A stretch of DNA of 64,000 nt from Hydra vulgaris (GCF_038396675.1 NC_088921.1:20531001-20595000); one strand, 5' to 3'. Counted from the first letter of the stretch, positions 1 to 11,930 are shown. Translations and numbers: made by a program. Notes: generated from the letters alone by a model not told the origin.

Positions 1-1111
1 AGAAGTTTGTGTTATAACACCATATCTCGTGGTAACTCATACTTTCAAATTCTGATGGGAGTTCAACTCCAGAGACATCAATTTCTTTTCTTTCACGTCT
101 ATAATCACTGTCATGGTTTTGAATAGGTTGTTCTGTTTGTATTGCTTCAGATGGTGTGTTACTTATTTGCTCCATACTTAATTCATTGTTATTGTCTGTC
201 ATTTTTGGTTTAGGTTCAGGGTTTTCAGTTATATTTGTTTCATTTATGATTGGCATTAATTTAATTTTTTTGCTACTCTTCCGTTTTAATACTTTTTCAG
301 TTTCTTGCGCACTTTGAGAAATGTCTTCAACTCTATTTTTTGTAAATTTTTGTGTTTCACATTTTGAAACTATTAAGCTAACGGTGGGATCGTCTTTACA
401 CTTAGTTACAAAAAACTCTACAGGTTGTTCTTTTATATCTTTTATTGTCTTTCTAGGTATTTCTAGTTCTTCCTTCTTTTCTTCGTTAACTTTCTCCTCC
501 TGGGGTACACTTCCTGCTCCCTCCTGTCCAGTATATATTGCTCTAACATTGCACTCCATAAGTTTTATTTGTCTAGGTATTGGACGCTCTAAGTTGTCCA
601 TAACGGCCACTATAATTCCAGAAAAATATGGCGTTTTGAATTTGGGAGTATGCCTGAAAACTGGCCTTGTGTGGATGTGTTTTCCATAACCCAGTTCCTC
701 TAATGCTTTCCCTACGAGAAAAAACTTCTTCTCGAGTGGAAATCCAATAATAGACACCGCTACTATTTTCAATATGTTTCTAGTAGGTGTGGAATTATAA
801 AAATGGTAGAGTTTGCCATTTATAATAAGACCTTTCTCTTGTAAAAAATGTTTTGCTTTGTCAGATCTCATGACAATTTCTATCATGGACCCGTTCCTAA
901 TTAATTAGAATCCCTCTTACTCCTTATCTAACCCGACATCCTCTATAGCTGATAAAACCTCGACCTCTCCAATTTTCGTGTCTAAAGTACACAAAAGAGT
1001 GATTTTTAAACTCGAATATTTAAATGATGTACAAGCTGTTGCTTGCGCATAGCTTTTAACTTTGGCGTTATTGTCTTCAACGTTTAAGGGTGATGGACTT
1101 TTTAAAGCCAT
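1..1111 (-). pseudogene. E1 ORF1 (RNA-binding-type protein), partial, with two nonsense codons
   Basis: The reading frame opens with MALKSPSPLNVEDNN at 1111. After GLDKE comes a TAA, and two codons further on a second TAA replaces the Gln of the conserved EGFQLIR block. From MIEIVMRSDKAKH onward the frame stays open to the window edge. It contains the ORF1 core shared by all LINEs here: STPTR, VSIIGFPLEKK, GYGKHIHTRPVF, TPYFSGIIVAVMDN and RAIYTGQ. A lysine- and glutamate-rich tail follows. No CCHC zinc knuckle is seen after YTGQ. The homologous tail in E3 and E17 (FHGFNKN, CS, DDL, YVRYR) would lie just past the edge. Confidence 0.7.
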
Positions 1112-1338
1112 GGTTATAAATACACTACGTGTATTCCTAAAGCCAATATAACAGGCCAGTAGACCTTCAACACTAAAATAAAACCTAAAATCAAAGACAC
1201 TTAACTCCCTACAAACTAAAATTGCCGTACCGGCAACCCGTTGTAAAGGTAAGGTAAGCCCTTAGTAATCACTAATGAGGGACGTTGACCTTACTTAAGG
1301 TGATCACTAGCTCAGTTTTATACCTAAGATCAAGAATC
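1..1338 (-). mobile_element. E1: ORF1-only type retroelement, 3' part outside the window
   Basis: The 5' end lies directly against a copy of the U2 target (1339-1350). The 5' UTR is 1112-1338, and ORF1 then runs off the left edge. It is closely similar to E17 at the other end of the window, in inverted orientation. Related sequence in E3 and E15 shows ORF1 followed almost at once by a poly(A) tail, so I infer that E1 has no ORF2, but its 3' end is not visible. It sits in tandem downstream of E2 in the same U2 target site. Confidence 0.75.
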
Positions 1339-1348
1339 AAGAACAGAT

Positions 1349-1350
<2 letters not shown>
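1339..1350 (-). repeat. Target-site copy between E2 and E1
   Basis: The minus strand reads GTATCTGTTCTT (U2 nt 36-47). It directly follows the E2 poly(A) and directly precedes the E1 5' end, with no other U2 sequence between. This is what is left when a second element inserts into the target copy regenerated by the first. Confidence 0.85.
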
Positions 1351-1379
<29 letters not shown>

Positions 1380-1415
1380 ATATTTTCAGGGTAATACTTT
1401 ATGATTTGAGTGATT

Positions 1416-4400
1416 TTATATGGTAAATATTAAGGAGTCTTTTTCATTTTTACATATTGCTTCATTGATTGAGTATGTATCATAGAATGTTTGTTTTGAA
1501 TTTTCTCGAACTGCTTTGTTGTACTTTTTTTGCCACACCTATTTTATTTCTCTCTTAATTTTACTGACAATGTCTTTAGCGTTGATGTCTTTATTTACTT
1601 TTAGTTTGTTGTTTCTGGCTCTCTACAGTTCGGTAGTTGTGATATGTGTTAGTGTCGTAATTATTTTTGCTTTTTTATCATTTTTTGATAACTCTTTGAC
1701 ATTTTTCATAAATAATGTTTGAACTATGTTTATGGTTTCGTTTGGTGATAGCACATTATAAATTTGTTTCATTTCATTACATACTGTTCGCGCTTTTTTG
1801 CATGATATAAATGGATGAAGAGTGATTTCTAAGATGTTGCAAGATTTGCATGACGCATTTCCTCGTCCTTGATTTTTGCTCCAGTGTTGCAGTTTTTCTA
1901 GCGTTGGTAGGCTATTTAACATTATTCTCCAGTGGGTATTTTGACTAGGTTCTTGGGCATATGAATTAAAGTTTCTAGCTCATATTTGGTTCCAGGGCAG
2001 ATGCTTTTGCAGTTTTGTCTCCCACATCAGTTGTATTTGCTTTATAAGCGGTTCGTTTTCTGAGTTAAATAATCCTTTATAAATATTTTTGGATGTTTTA
2101 CTCAATAATTGGAACAATTGTGTATTGTTTTTAAGGGTAGTTATGGTGCTTTATAGAAAATTGGAAGTTCGTGGAGGGTTTTTGGGAAATTGTTGTAATT
2201 TAAAATTAGCCAAGGTTCGTATTTATGATTCTTTGTTTTTATTAGTGATGTTGCAAGGAAGTATTTTTGTAAGTAAAGAGATTCGTGTAGGAATTGACAT
2301 TCTTTAATTTGGAAAAGATGCTTCATTTTCAAAGCTATACTTTGTCTGGCTGGGTCTAGGATTCCTAAGCCCCCGTTTGTCGTTTGAAGGTAAATTATTA
2401 TCCGTTTTACCGGCTCTGCATGCTTACTTTGCCAGAGGTATTTCGAGGTCTCTTTTTTAATTTTTTTTTCTATTAGTTTATTTATTGGAATGATATTTAC
2501 AAGAAACCATAGCTTTAACATAGCTAAGGTGTTGAGGAACATACCTTTGCATTTCAAAGATACGTTTCTATATTTAAAAAACCTTGTTTTCTTCGAGAAC
2601 TTTTCGAGTACCAATTTCCAGTTCTCGGAGGCAGCATATCCTAGATCAGTAAAGAAAGTTACACCGAGGAATTTGAAGCCAGTTTGATTAACCCAATTAA
2701 TATAATGATCTGGCAATAAGCCATTTTTGAATGTTTTTATCGAGTATAAAGTTAAAGCCACCTAAACCGAGTACTTTTGTTTTCTTTAAGTTTATATTTG
2801 AGCCAGTCGCTTGCTCGAAGTTATTTAATACTTTAATGATTTCATGGATAGAATATACGTTTTTTTTTGTTATTGCTGTATCGTCTGCGTATTGAAGGAC
2901 TTTTAGGGGTGTTTTGGATCCAGGCAGGGGTATGCCTTCGATAAGTGGGTTTTTCTTTATTTCTAAAGACAAGGTTTCCACCACGATGCAGTAGAGCATG
3001 AGTGCTATTGGGTCGCCTTGCCTTAAAGCTCTCTCCACTTTAAAAGGCTTACCGAGGTAACCATTGTTTATTATTGGAGACTGAGAGTTTTCCATAGTTT
3101 GTTTTATGGCATAGATAAATTCTTTGCCTAAGTTATATTTTTCCATTATTTTGTAATGAAAATCTTGATCTACTTTGTCGAAAGCTTTCTCTTGATCGAT
3201 CGAAATTACGCAGTCTCTATATTTTTTTAATTAGTGTATTCTATCAAGTCTCTTAATATAAATATATTAGAGAAGATGGATCTTTTAGGTACTGAACATG
3301 TTTGCGATGGTTCCAATATTCTGTCAAGAACTTTTGCTAGTCTGTTTGCCAGGGCTTTTGTTATGATCTTGTAATCTGCACAGAGAGGTGATATTGGTCG
3401 CCAATTTTTAATGTTTGTTTTGTCTCCTTTTTTGGGCAAGAGGCTGATAAGAGCTGTTCTCTGCGACCAGGTAAGTTCTTTTTCCTCTTAAAAAAAATTT
3501 TCGTTAGCTAGTTCCGTTAGATGGTGTCTGTATAGGTCCCAGAATGTTTGATAGAATTCAATAGGTAGTCCATCTATGCCTGAAGTTTTTCCTATATTTA
3601 GAGATTTAGCTGCTTTATACATTTCTTCAGTAGTTAGTTTTTTATTAGGACATTCATTTTCTTTGTTGTTTAGTGGAATAATGATGTTGTCAAGAAGAAG
3701 TTGTTGTTTTTCAATATTTATTTGACGATTTTTATATAGGTCTTTAAAATATTTACGTATAAATATTTGAATATTTAGATTATCTTTATATATAGCATCT
3801 CCATTCTTGATCTCCGATACTATCTTATTTTTTTGATTGCTTTTTTCAAGGGAAAAGAGTAGTTTTGAGGGGATTTTACCCTCTTCTATTATTGCTTGCC
3901 GAGTTCTAACAAAAATGCCTTGATCTACAGTGAGCTGCGTTATTTCGTTTTTTAGATTATATAACGCTTCTCTATTTTGGGGATTTTTTTCTTTTTCTAT
4001 TTAATTTTAGTTTTTAAAAGAACGATTTTTTTTTTTTTGGATTGATTTCTCTAGATGTTTGGATGGCTTTTTCCTTAATTTTAAACTTTAAGATTTCCCA
4101 CCATTGGTTATTATTTTCGTATTGATTTTTGTTTGTTGTAAATGTTCTAGGTCTTTAGTGATAGAATTCTTAAAGATGGGGTTATTCAAAAGATTGACGT
4201 TTAAATGCCAATATCCTGCGCCTCTTTGAGGTTGAGGCTCTATTTGTATTTTAACTAGAAAGGCTTTGTGGTCACTTAGAGTGTTTTCAAGTATTGAGCA
4301 GGTCCATTTAGTAATTTTATCTAAGTGACAGTAGATCCTGTCAAAACGGCTTTTGAATGAGTTATCTGTTTTTTCATATGTGAATTCTTTCTTGCAAGAG

Positions 4401-4909
4401 TTTTGCTTACGGTAGGTATCTTTTATTTTTTGCTTTAACAGGAAGTTTGTCAAACTCCTGGAACCAAGAGTATTGTTTTTGTTTAGCGAATCCCCTCCCT
4501 GCCTATCTGTATTGGCATCTTCCACCATATTAAAGTCACCAGCCAAGATTGTTTTATCACTGACACTAGTATGTTTTTCTAGAGTTTCAAAGAAATTTTC
4601 TTTTTCATTTGGGTTATTTGAACCATATATGTTGATTATTCTCACTTTTGTATTTTCTACATCTATGTTTGCTGCTAAGATTCTACCATGGTTGTCTTTC
4701 ATTACTTGATCAAAGGTTGTTTTAGTTGTAGTGAGAATGGCAACTCCTCTTTCTTTGTTCGATTTATTGTTCCATATAGAGGAGCCATTTGTTTTTTGTT
4801 TCCACTCTCTTGCCCAGTGATCCTCTTTTTCTTTGGTTGCAGTGAGTTTCCTGGATGCAGAAAATTTCACAGTCTAAAGTTTCCAGAAATCTCATTACTT
4901 TGTGTCTTT
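1416..4909 (-). pseudogene. E2 ORF2: AP-endonuclease and reverse transcriptase, decayed
   Basis: ORF2 would nick the U2 target and reverse-transcribe the element RNA on it. The endonuclease (about 4090-4870) has QETHC, GDFNMVEDANTDRQGG and a LSDHKAFLV block. RT pieces at 3227-3439, 2697-3146 and 2141-2761 carry NWRPISPLCADYK, RQGDPIALMLYC and YADDTAI. A C-terminal CX2CX7HX4C (CKSCNILEITLHPFISC) lies at about 1800-1860. The first 20 or so codons are missing because ORF1 runs into ORF2 at about 4908. Several frameshifts separate the pieces, so it is not functional. Confidence 0.85.
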
Positions 4910-5860
4910 ATTTACTTCCGTAAATCCGTCATCAACAGAATCATCCTCCATTTCACAAGCGTCACCTTTGATTGGTTTCTTTTATTATCTTGATGAACTT
5001 GTCTCGTTTTGTTTTATTTTGTTTTGATCTGATGGTTTTGCAGAAACTTCGCCTATTTTCAATTTTGTTTGTTCTTCGGTACTCTTGGGTATTATTTTGG
5101 TTCTTGTTGTTCTGGTTTGTCATTGGCTGTGCTTGTTTCTTTATGAAGTGGTTCTGCAGAGCTTGTTTCGGTTGGGCTTATGATATTTATTTCTGCTCTC
5201 TCTTTTACTGGCTGTCCTGTATAAATAGCTCTTACGTACTGGCCCCTTAATTTTATAAACCTTGGGATATCTATATACAATTTATCCATAACAGCCATTA
5301 GTGTCCCAGTAAAGTACTGCGTTCCTTTAAATGGGGTTGTTTTTATAATAGGGTATGTTTTTAGATGTTTTCCGTACCCCTCTTCTTCAAGTTCTTTCCC
5401 AATCTGAGCCAGTTTAGCAGCTATTGGTAGACCTAGTATTGACACGTAAACACGTGTGCTCGGCTCTCGTCTTGGAGTCGAATAGCAGAATCGCTGATTA
5501 AAGCCGTTAATGGTCAGACCCCTTTCTAGTAGCCTATTTTTAGCCTTATCAGTTTTCATCACTACCTCCAGAAGTTCTCCTTTTCTTAACAGCGAGCTCC
5601 TTCAAGCTCTTCATCATTTCAAGAGAACATAGAACATCACGAAGAGAAGTTTTTAACGAAAGCTTACATAAAAGTGTGTTGTCATGCTTAAAGTAGTCTT
5701 TTGTTGATGTTTTTTCTTTTAAAGATACAGCGTGAGCATAGCGATTTTCCTGCCTTGTTATATTATCTATTTCCTCGTTAATCGGACCTAAGTCCACTGG
5801 GGAATCGTCATTAGGGTTTTCCAATTCAGATACATGGATTTCTTCCATAGAATTATCCAT
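4910..5860 (-). pseudogene. E2 ORF1, frameshifted and fused to ORF2
   Basis: Begins MDNSMEEIHVSELENPN at 5860. The two long pieces (5549-5860 and 5092-5562) overlap in different frames, so at least one indel lies near 5555. Core motifs present are STPRREPSTRVYVSILGLP, GYGKHLKTYPI and RAIYTGQPV. The acidic C-terminal end (DDGFTEVN) runs straight into codons of ORF2 (RFLETLDC), so the stop, the intergenic region and the ORF2 start are lost. The E14 copy still has about 300 bp between the two genes. Confidence 0.75.
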
Positions 5861-6058
5861 CTACTAGGATTTTATTATTACCTTTGGAAAATTGATTTAT
5901 GTTCACAAGAACTCTGAATACTCACTTTATCCCTCAGTACGCCCCTTTCACCACTTATAAGTCCCTCAATACCCACTAAATCCTCAATACTCGCTAATCT
6001 TTCTATTAAAGGTCACAAGCTCGTCAAAATGCTAATAAATCGCAAGGTTACACCAAGA

Positions 6059-6086
6059 GATCTTAGCCATTAGACCGAGAAGCGAT
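6059..6086 (-). ncRNA. U2: U2-1 snRNA, 5' part (nt 1-28)
   Basis: Minus strand from 6086: the canonical U2 5' end, with stem-loop I carrying one change (GGTC for GGCC). It stops at GATC (nt 28) where E2 begins. The 3' part of this copy lies left of the window. Confidence 0.9.
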
Positions 6087-6262
6087 AACTGAACACTGCA
6101 GACATAGTCGCACTGATGCCGTCTTCAACAATGTACTTGTGGTTTGAATTAGAACGTCTAATCATTTTCGTCGTCGTCATCATCAGCAGCATCATCATCA
6201 GCAGCAGCTGAGACCATTAGCTGTGTAAGACACTCTAAAAGTCAAGATTTTTTCTTATTTTC
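6087..6262 (-). promoter_or_regulatory. U2 spacer and upstream promoter region of U2-1
   Basis: About 175 bp between the end of U2-2 and the start of U2-1. The 75 bp next to U2 are almost invariant in all spacers of the window (words AACCACAAGTACATTG, GACGGCGTCAG, CTGCAGTGTTCAGTT). No TATA box is seen, which fits a polymerase II snRNA gene. A proximal sequence element would be expected at about -67 to -44, and that stretch is conserved. Further upstream is a GCT/GAT/GAC trinucleotide tract. The assignment of the promoter element is inference. Confidence 0.7.
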
Positions 6263-6417
6263 AATCTGGGCCGCGCTCAGCAGTAGTACAAAGCCGAGGC
6301 AACCCGTGGTCAGGGCAAGGTAAACCTATGATCCCATGACCTAATGCCGAAAATCAGATTAATATATGAGCCGGACTGTGCCGGCGTACCAGATATTAAA
6401 CTGATATGAACGGATAC
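6263..6417 (-). ncRNA. U2: U2-2 snRNA, 3' part (nt 36 to end)
   Basis: Minus strand: branch-region remainder with drift (GTATCCGTTCATATCAG), stem-loop II, Sm site GATTTTTGG changed to GATTTTCGG, and stem-loops III and IV ending GGCCCAGATT. E3 poly(A) lies directly upstream. The 5' part is at 11931-11958. Confidence 0.9.
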
Positions 6418-6558
6418 TTTTTTTTTTTTTTAATTTTTTTTTTTAGTATTATTATTTTTTTTTTCTGAGACATTTTTCTAATAACATTCGTCTCGGTTAT
6501 TTATTAAATTTTTTGGCTTTTGATTTTGTTATAATCTAGCCTCCTCCATTGCCTTTCG

Positions 6559-6850
6559 TCAAGCTACTTTTTCTTTTTCGTATAATTTTTTCTTTGCTTG
6601 CTTTTGTTCTTCATATTCTTGTCTTCGTTCCATTTTTTGCTTTTTAAACTCAGCTCTTCTATACCGAACATACGTTTTTAAATCATCATCGCTGCAATTA
6701 TTTTTGTTAAAACCGTGAAAATAATTTGCGTTGTAACACATATATCTTGGTAACTCATGGTTCCAAATTCTTTTGGTAGTTTTGATAAATTTTTTTTTTT
6801 AACTTTTTCTTTGTTTTTTATTTTTATTAGTGCTCATACATTTATTTTAT
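6559..6850 (-). pseudogene. Fragment of ORF1 C-terminal domain from an E1/E17-type element in the E3 3' end
   Basis: The minus strand encodes YFHGFNKNNCSDDDLKTYV followed by a long charged helix (RRAEFKKQK, EEQKQAKKK), ending in a stop at 6559. E17 encodes the same domain after its MSYHEI block. A frameshift separates it from the upstream EFGTMSYQD. The distance from its stop to poly(A) is only about 140 bp, which shows how the ORF1-only family ends. Confidence 0.7.
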
Positions 6851-6938
6851 TGGATCAGATAAAAGGACTGGTTCGAGATATTGAAGAGTTCGACTAAGTC
6901 CCCTTAAAAAAATTTAAAAGAGAAAATCTAAGATTGTA

Positions 6939-9900
6939 TTATATGTTTAAGATTAATTTTGTTGTTGTACTTTCGCTTATTGCATTGTTAATTGAGAATA
7001 TTTTATGAAATTCTTCTATATTATTTTCCTTTGCATATTTATTATATTTAGCTCTCCATATGAATTTGATTTCTTGTTTTATGTTATTAGAGATTTTTTT
7101 TGATGGTATCTCTATTAGTTCTTTGTATTTCATGTTTCTCGCTCGCTATAGTTCTGTCGTTATGATATTTGTTAGTGTGATTATACGAAGCGCAACTTTA
7201 TCATATTATCCTAATTGCTCACGATTTGTAAGGAATATAATATGAACAATATTAAAGACTACATCATGTCGAATTTTTTCGTTGGTGCTTCTCAGAGCTT
7301 GCCAAACTAATCGAGCCTTTTTACATATGATAAATGGGTGAAGTGAAGTTTCAATAAAGGTACATGATCTACAAATATTATTTCCTCTTCCCTTGTTTTT
7401 CCTCCAGGACATAATTTTCTCTAAGGTTGGGAGGCTGTCGTGTAACATTCGCCACAAAACGTTTTGGCTAGGACCCTGTGCATAGGATATGAAACTTCTC
7501 AGCCATACTTTGTTCCAGGGAATGGTTTTTTGGATAATTCCTTCCCATTTCGATTTTTTTTATATAAGGGGATCTCTCATTGTCAGATAATAAGTTATAT
7601 AAGTTCTTGGATGTTTTCTTTTCCATTGATAGGATATTTTTATCATTATTTTTAATTGCTGATATTACATCTTGGTAGTAGAAAGGGAGATTGTTTAAAA
7701 TTTTAGAGAAGTTATTCTGATTCAGAAATTGCTATTGTTGAAAGTTGTGGGCTGCAAATTGTGAAAGAGAAATGGCAAGTAAATATTTCTGCAAATAGTA
7801 TGACTCGTGTGGGGTACAAACTTCTTTGAAGTTTAACAAATGCTTTATCCTTAAGGCTAAACCTTGTTTTATTGGGTCAAGGATACCTATACCTCCTTTG
7901 TTAGTTTGGTATATTTAGGATATCTCTTTTAACTGGTTCTGAAAACTCGTTTTGCCATAAGTATTCCGAGACTGATTTTTTTTTTTTTTTTTTCGACAAT
8001 TTTATTTACTGGAAATACATTTGCAAGAAACCAAATTTTGAATAAAGCCTGAGTGTTTTAAAAGATGGCTTTGCACCTCAGTGATACATTTCTATAAGCG
8101 AAGTTTTTAACCCTATGATTAAATTTTGTTACTGCTTTCTCCCCATTGGTTGCGGCAGTATATGCTATATCGGTAAATAATTTATTCCGAGGATTTTCAT
8201 TCCAGTTATATTGGACCAGCCAAGAGGTATTTTTTCATGTTTGTTGTGATTAATATAGTCAAAGCCACCTAAGGCAAGAGCTCTTGTTTTAGTCATATTA
8301 ATATTAGACCCAGTAGCTTCTTCGAAGGTTTTTCAGCGTTCTAAATAACTCTTTTATCGATAGTGCATCTCGGACAAACACTGTTGTGTCATCCGCATAT
8401 TGCATCACTTTTAGCTTCCCATTCGTTCCGGGTAGCCTTATTCCGTTAATGTTATGGTTATTTTTAATAGCAATGGCTAGAGTTTCAACGGCGAGACAAT
8501 ATAGCATCAGAGAGATTGGATCTCCCTGTCTTACCTCTCGCTCTTTGTTAAAAGGCTCACAAAGGTAACCACTAATAAAATTATTAGTGATTGTGTGTTT
8601 TTCATGATATTATTAATAGCCTTGACAAAATTTTTACCCAAATTTAGTTTCTCTAGAACTCGAATGAGAAATTTGCGGTCTAGCTTATCGAATGCCTTTT
8701 CTTGGTTAATCGAAACAATTATGCTCTTGATGTTTTTTTGGTTTGTATATTCGATTATAGCTCTTGTGAGGAAGATATTTGAGAAGATGGTTCTACCTGG
8801 CACTGAGCACGTCTGAGATGGTTCTAAGATATTAGGCAAAACTTTTGCTAGCCTATTTGCTAGTGCTTTGGTGATTATTTTAAAGTCTGCGCACAGAAGG
8901 GATATCGGTCGCTAGTTTTTCATTGAAGATAGGTCTCCATCCTTAGGTAGGAGACTTATAATAGCCGTGTTTTGTGACCATGTCAACTCAGCCTTATCGT
9001 CAAACAGATTTTGATTCCCAATTTCTGTAAAAAATTTACCATATATATTCCATTATTTTGAGTAGAATTCGACTGGAATTCCATCTATTCCTGGGGTCCT
9101 TTCTGTGTTTAGGGTCTTAGCAGCCTCGTGCAGTTCCTCGCTCGTCAATGGGAGGTTAAGAAATTCATTTTGCTTGTTGTTAAGGATATTTTTAACGTTG
9201 GTTATAAGGAAATCTTGTTTATTTATGGAAAGGTTTTCTTTTTTTTTGTAGAGTTCTTCGTAATAACTTCTCATGACTCTTAGGATGTTTGTTGTATCCT
9301 TGTAAGTTAAATCACCATCTTTTATTTCTTTAACTGTTTTCTTTTTGTTATTATTTCTTTGGAGTTGAAAGAGTAGCTTTGAGGTTACTTCTCCTTTTTC
9401 TACTAGTATTTGCTTAGTTCTTATAAAAACTCCATTACCATCCTCAAGTATTTTTAGTTTACTTTTAAGGTTGTTTATTTTTTCTTTGTACTGTGTACTT
9501 TTCTTTTTTTCGTTAATAATTTTATTGGAAATAGTTTGTATTTTCAGCTTTGTTTGCTTTGCTAACACGGTCGATCTTTGGATTGCAGTTTCTTTTATGT
9601 TGTATTTGACAATTTCCCACCATTCGTTATTATTATGATATTGATCTTTTTCTGATATGAGTATTTTAAAACCGTTCTTCAGGTTTTCTTCAAAGATTTT
9701 ATCTTGAAGGATGCTCGTATTAAGCTGCCAGTATCCAGGACCTCTCTTATCAAATGAATTTATTTTATATCGGTAATAGACAGCGTTATGATCACTGAAC
9801 GTTGTATTTTCAATATAACATCGGCAATTTACTTTGGAGGTGTAGATTCGATCTATTTTGCTTTTAACTGTTTGATCAATTTTTTCATATTTGAATTCTC

Positions 9901-10468
9901 TTTTCTGAGGATAAGTTAGTAGGTAAGAGTCAAATATTTCATATTTTTCACACATTTCTTTAAGGTTTTTGTGTCCTAGCCTATTGTTGTTGTTATATTG
10001 ATCTCCACTTTCTCTATCCAAATCTAGATCTTCTACCATGTTAAAATCTCCTGTTAATATGAGATTATCACAGGGCAAGGTATTTTTTTCTAGTGATTCG
10101 AAGAAGAATACCTTTTCCTGCGGATTATTCGGTCCATAAATGTTTATAATTCTGAGTACAGATTTTTGAATTGTAATGCTTGCTGCTATTATTCTTCCAT
10201 TTTTGTCATGGGATACATTACTGCAGATTAGATTTTTTTTTGTTAATACACCGACCCCGCATTGTTTAAAGGTACCATTGCTCCAAAGAGCATGTCCACC
10301 AGTTTTAGTGTTCCACTCGCTTGTCCATCTATCTTTAGTTGCTTCTGTACAGTGGGTTTCCTGGATGCAAATGATATCACGTTATGATTCAAAGTAGGTA
10401 AATATTTTGTTTCTCTTCTTAACATCGTTAAGTTCGTTAACATTTAGTGTTATTATTTTAACCTCCAT
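6939..10468 (-). pseudogene. E3 ORF2: AP-endonuclease and reverse transcriptase, decayed
   Basis: Starts MEVKIITLNVNELNDVKKR at 10468. An in-frame TAA follows within 30 codons (after YFES). Endonuclease motifs: QETHC, LTGDFNMVEDLDLDRESGD, FSDHNAVYY. RT motifs: TPGIDGIPVEFYSK, QTCSVPGRTIFSN, then YADDTTVFV near 8390. The C-terminal CX2CX7HX4C (CRSCTFIETSLHPFIIC) lies near 7360. The open pieces are 9053-10078, 8531-8839, 8304-8507, 7206-7457 and 6939-7133, so there are at least four frame breaks. Confidence 0.85.
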
Positions 10469-10677
10469 TTTTTAATTTTTAGATTTATTATTAGCTTATT
10501 TCTTTTTTTTTTTTTCTTTTTTCTCTATTTATAATATCGTTTAGGTTATTTTTTTAATTTTTCATTTTTATTTAGTTTTTTAATTTTATATTTTTCTTTG
10601 TTTTTTTTTTGTTTTTTTTTTTGTTTAAAATTGCATTTATTTTAAATATACATATATATAAATATATATGTATGCTT

Positions 10678-11761
10678 TAGTTATTTGTATTTACTTTTAA
10701 GGTTATATTTGGGCGATGCCTAACAAATATAATCCTTTGTTCAATATTCGATTTTTTACTCTCTTGTATTTTAGTTGAATCCAACGGTGTTTTTCTTTTG
10801 TGTTTTTTTCCATTTTCAGTTTCCCATTGACCATCCTCATCCATTTCGGTATCTTTTTTGTGTTCCTACCTTGTTGTAGTTTCTTTATTTTGATCATTTT
10901 GAGTAATTGAATTCCCAGTTTGGGTGATTTCCTCTGCCACCGTTTTTTCATCTATTTTGTTGGTATGTGTTTCGTTTATTTGGGGTGGAGTTGTTATTTG
11001 GGTTATGTTTTCAATTTCAGTAAGTTTGTTTTGTTCTGTAGTTTCATTTATTTTATTCACACTGTTATCTTTATGAACTGCAGGTGATTTTTTGTTATTG
11101 GTGTATTCTTGTCCAGTGTGGATTGCTCTCACCCTATATCCTCATAAATTAATATGGAAAGGAATATGATCTACAAGGTTATCCATTACTGCAATAATGG
11201 TTCCCGAAAAGTAAAGTGTTCCCCTTTTAGGGGTTTTTTTAATAATCGCATTAGAGTATACATGCGTGCCGTATCCTTCTCTTCAAGACGTTTTCCCACA
11301 GCAACGTCTCTACACTCTAAAGGTAGACCTAAAATTGATACTGCAACTCGTTTGCTTGGTTGTCTCAAAGGTGTAGATTTGAAGAACCGATGATGTATTC
11401 CGTTAATGTTCAAACCCTTCACAAGTATTTTACTTTTAAACCTTTCATTTTTGTATGTGATTTCAAGCATTGAATTACCTCTAATTAGCTGGGCCCCTGC
11501 AAGGCCTTCATCAAGATCTTCATTTTCGAGAGCAATTAAAATACTGACTAGATTCGCAGAAGTTGAAAATTCGCAAAGAACTGTTTTGTTTAATTGTTTT
11601 AGTTTGTTTATTTGTTGTTGTGTGTTTATTGTTACTTGAGCATATGAAATATACAGAGGACTAGACATGTCCTCTTCGCAGTTTTGTATGCAAATATCTT
11701 TATTTGAGTTATCAAGGTTATTGATAAACTCGTTCATGATCAAGTAGGGCAATTTAAACAA
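10678..11761 (-). pseudogene. E3 ORF1, frameshifted
   Basis: First Met at 11761, with a second possible start (MNEFINN) at 11737. Core blocks: GAQLIRGNSMLEI, STPLRQPSKRVAVSILGLP and, after frame changes near 11200, MRAIHTGQE. A threonine- and glutamate-rich linker leads to a basic tail (KKHKRKTPLDSTK) ending at about 10678. At least two frameshifts. The 200 bp between ORF1 and ORF2 are A/T runs with no gene. Confidence 0.7.
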
Positions 11762-11930
11762 AGGCAGTTAAGAACCTGAAAAGGTCTACAGACTTAAAAA
11801 AAAGCAATGCGTGGATAAAACACGGTAAAGTACAACTATACTAGAACTATACTAAGGTCAGTAGACCATAAAACACTTAATACACGTAGGTATTAAGATA
11901 TTAAGTCGCTGTCTGAGACTAAAACCAGTA

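Larger units (their letters stand above)
1351..6058 (-). mobile_element. E2: U2-inserted APE-type LINE with ORF1 and ORF2
   Basis: Poly(A) (T-run 1351-1371) abuts the target copy at 1339-1350. The 5' UTR starts next to U2 nt 28 at 6058. Same family as E14 on the plus strand, with matching ORF1, ORF2 and short 3' UTR. The element is old: ORF1 and ORF2 are fused by a deletion and ORF2 is broken in several places. Its 5' end resembles that of E10 (GATTTATTAGCATT in both). Confidence 0.85.
6418..11930 (-). mobile_element. E3: U2-inserted LINE with a chimeric 3' end
   Basis: T-run at 6418-6432 (poly(A) on the sense strand) abuts U2-2. In sense order it has a 5' UTR (11762-11930), ORF1, ORF2 and a short 3' UTR. 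About 430 bp (6418 to about 6850) then follow that belong to the 3' end of the ORF1-only family (E1/E17 type). The 5' end shares GACAGCGAC with E8 and E13. The coding parts are heavily decayed. Confidence 0.8.

Noticed and set aside
1351-6058. Assignment to Utopia (the U2-targeting LINE with a restriction-like endonuclease)
   Set aside because: ORF2 starts with an AP-endonuclease (QETH, GDFNMV, SDH), and two ORFs are present. The Tx1-like/Keno type fits better.
6087-6262. GCT/GAT/GAC trinucleotide tract as a coding or triplet-expansion locus
   Set aside because: It recurs in every U2 spacer as part of the repeat unit and has no open frame or expansion beyond a few units.
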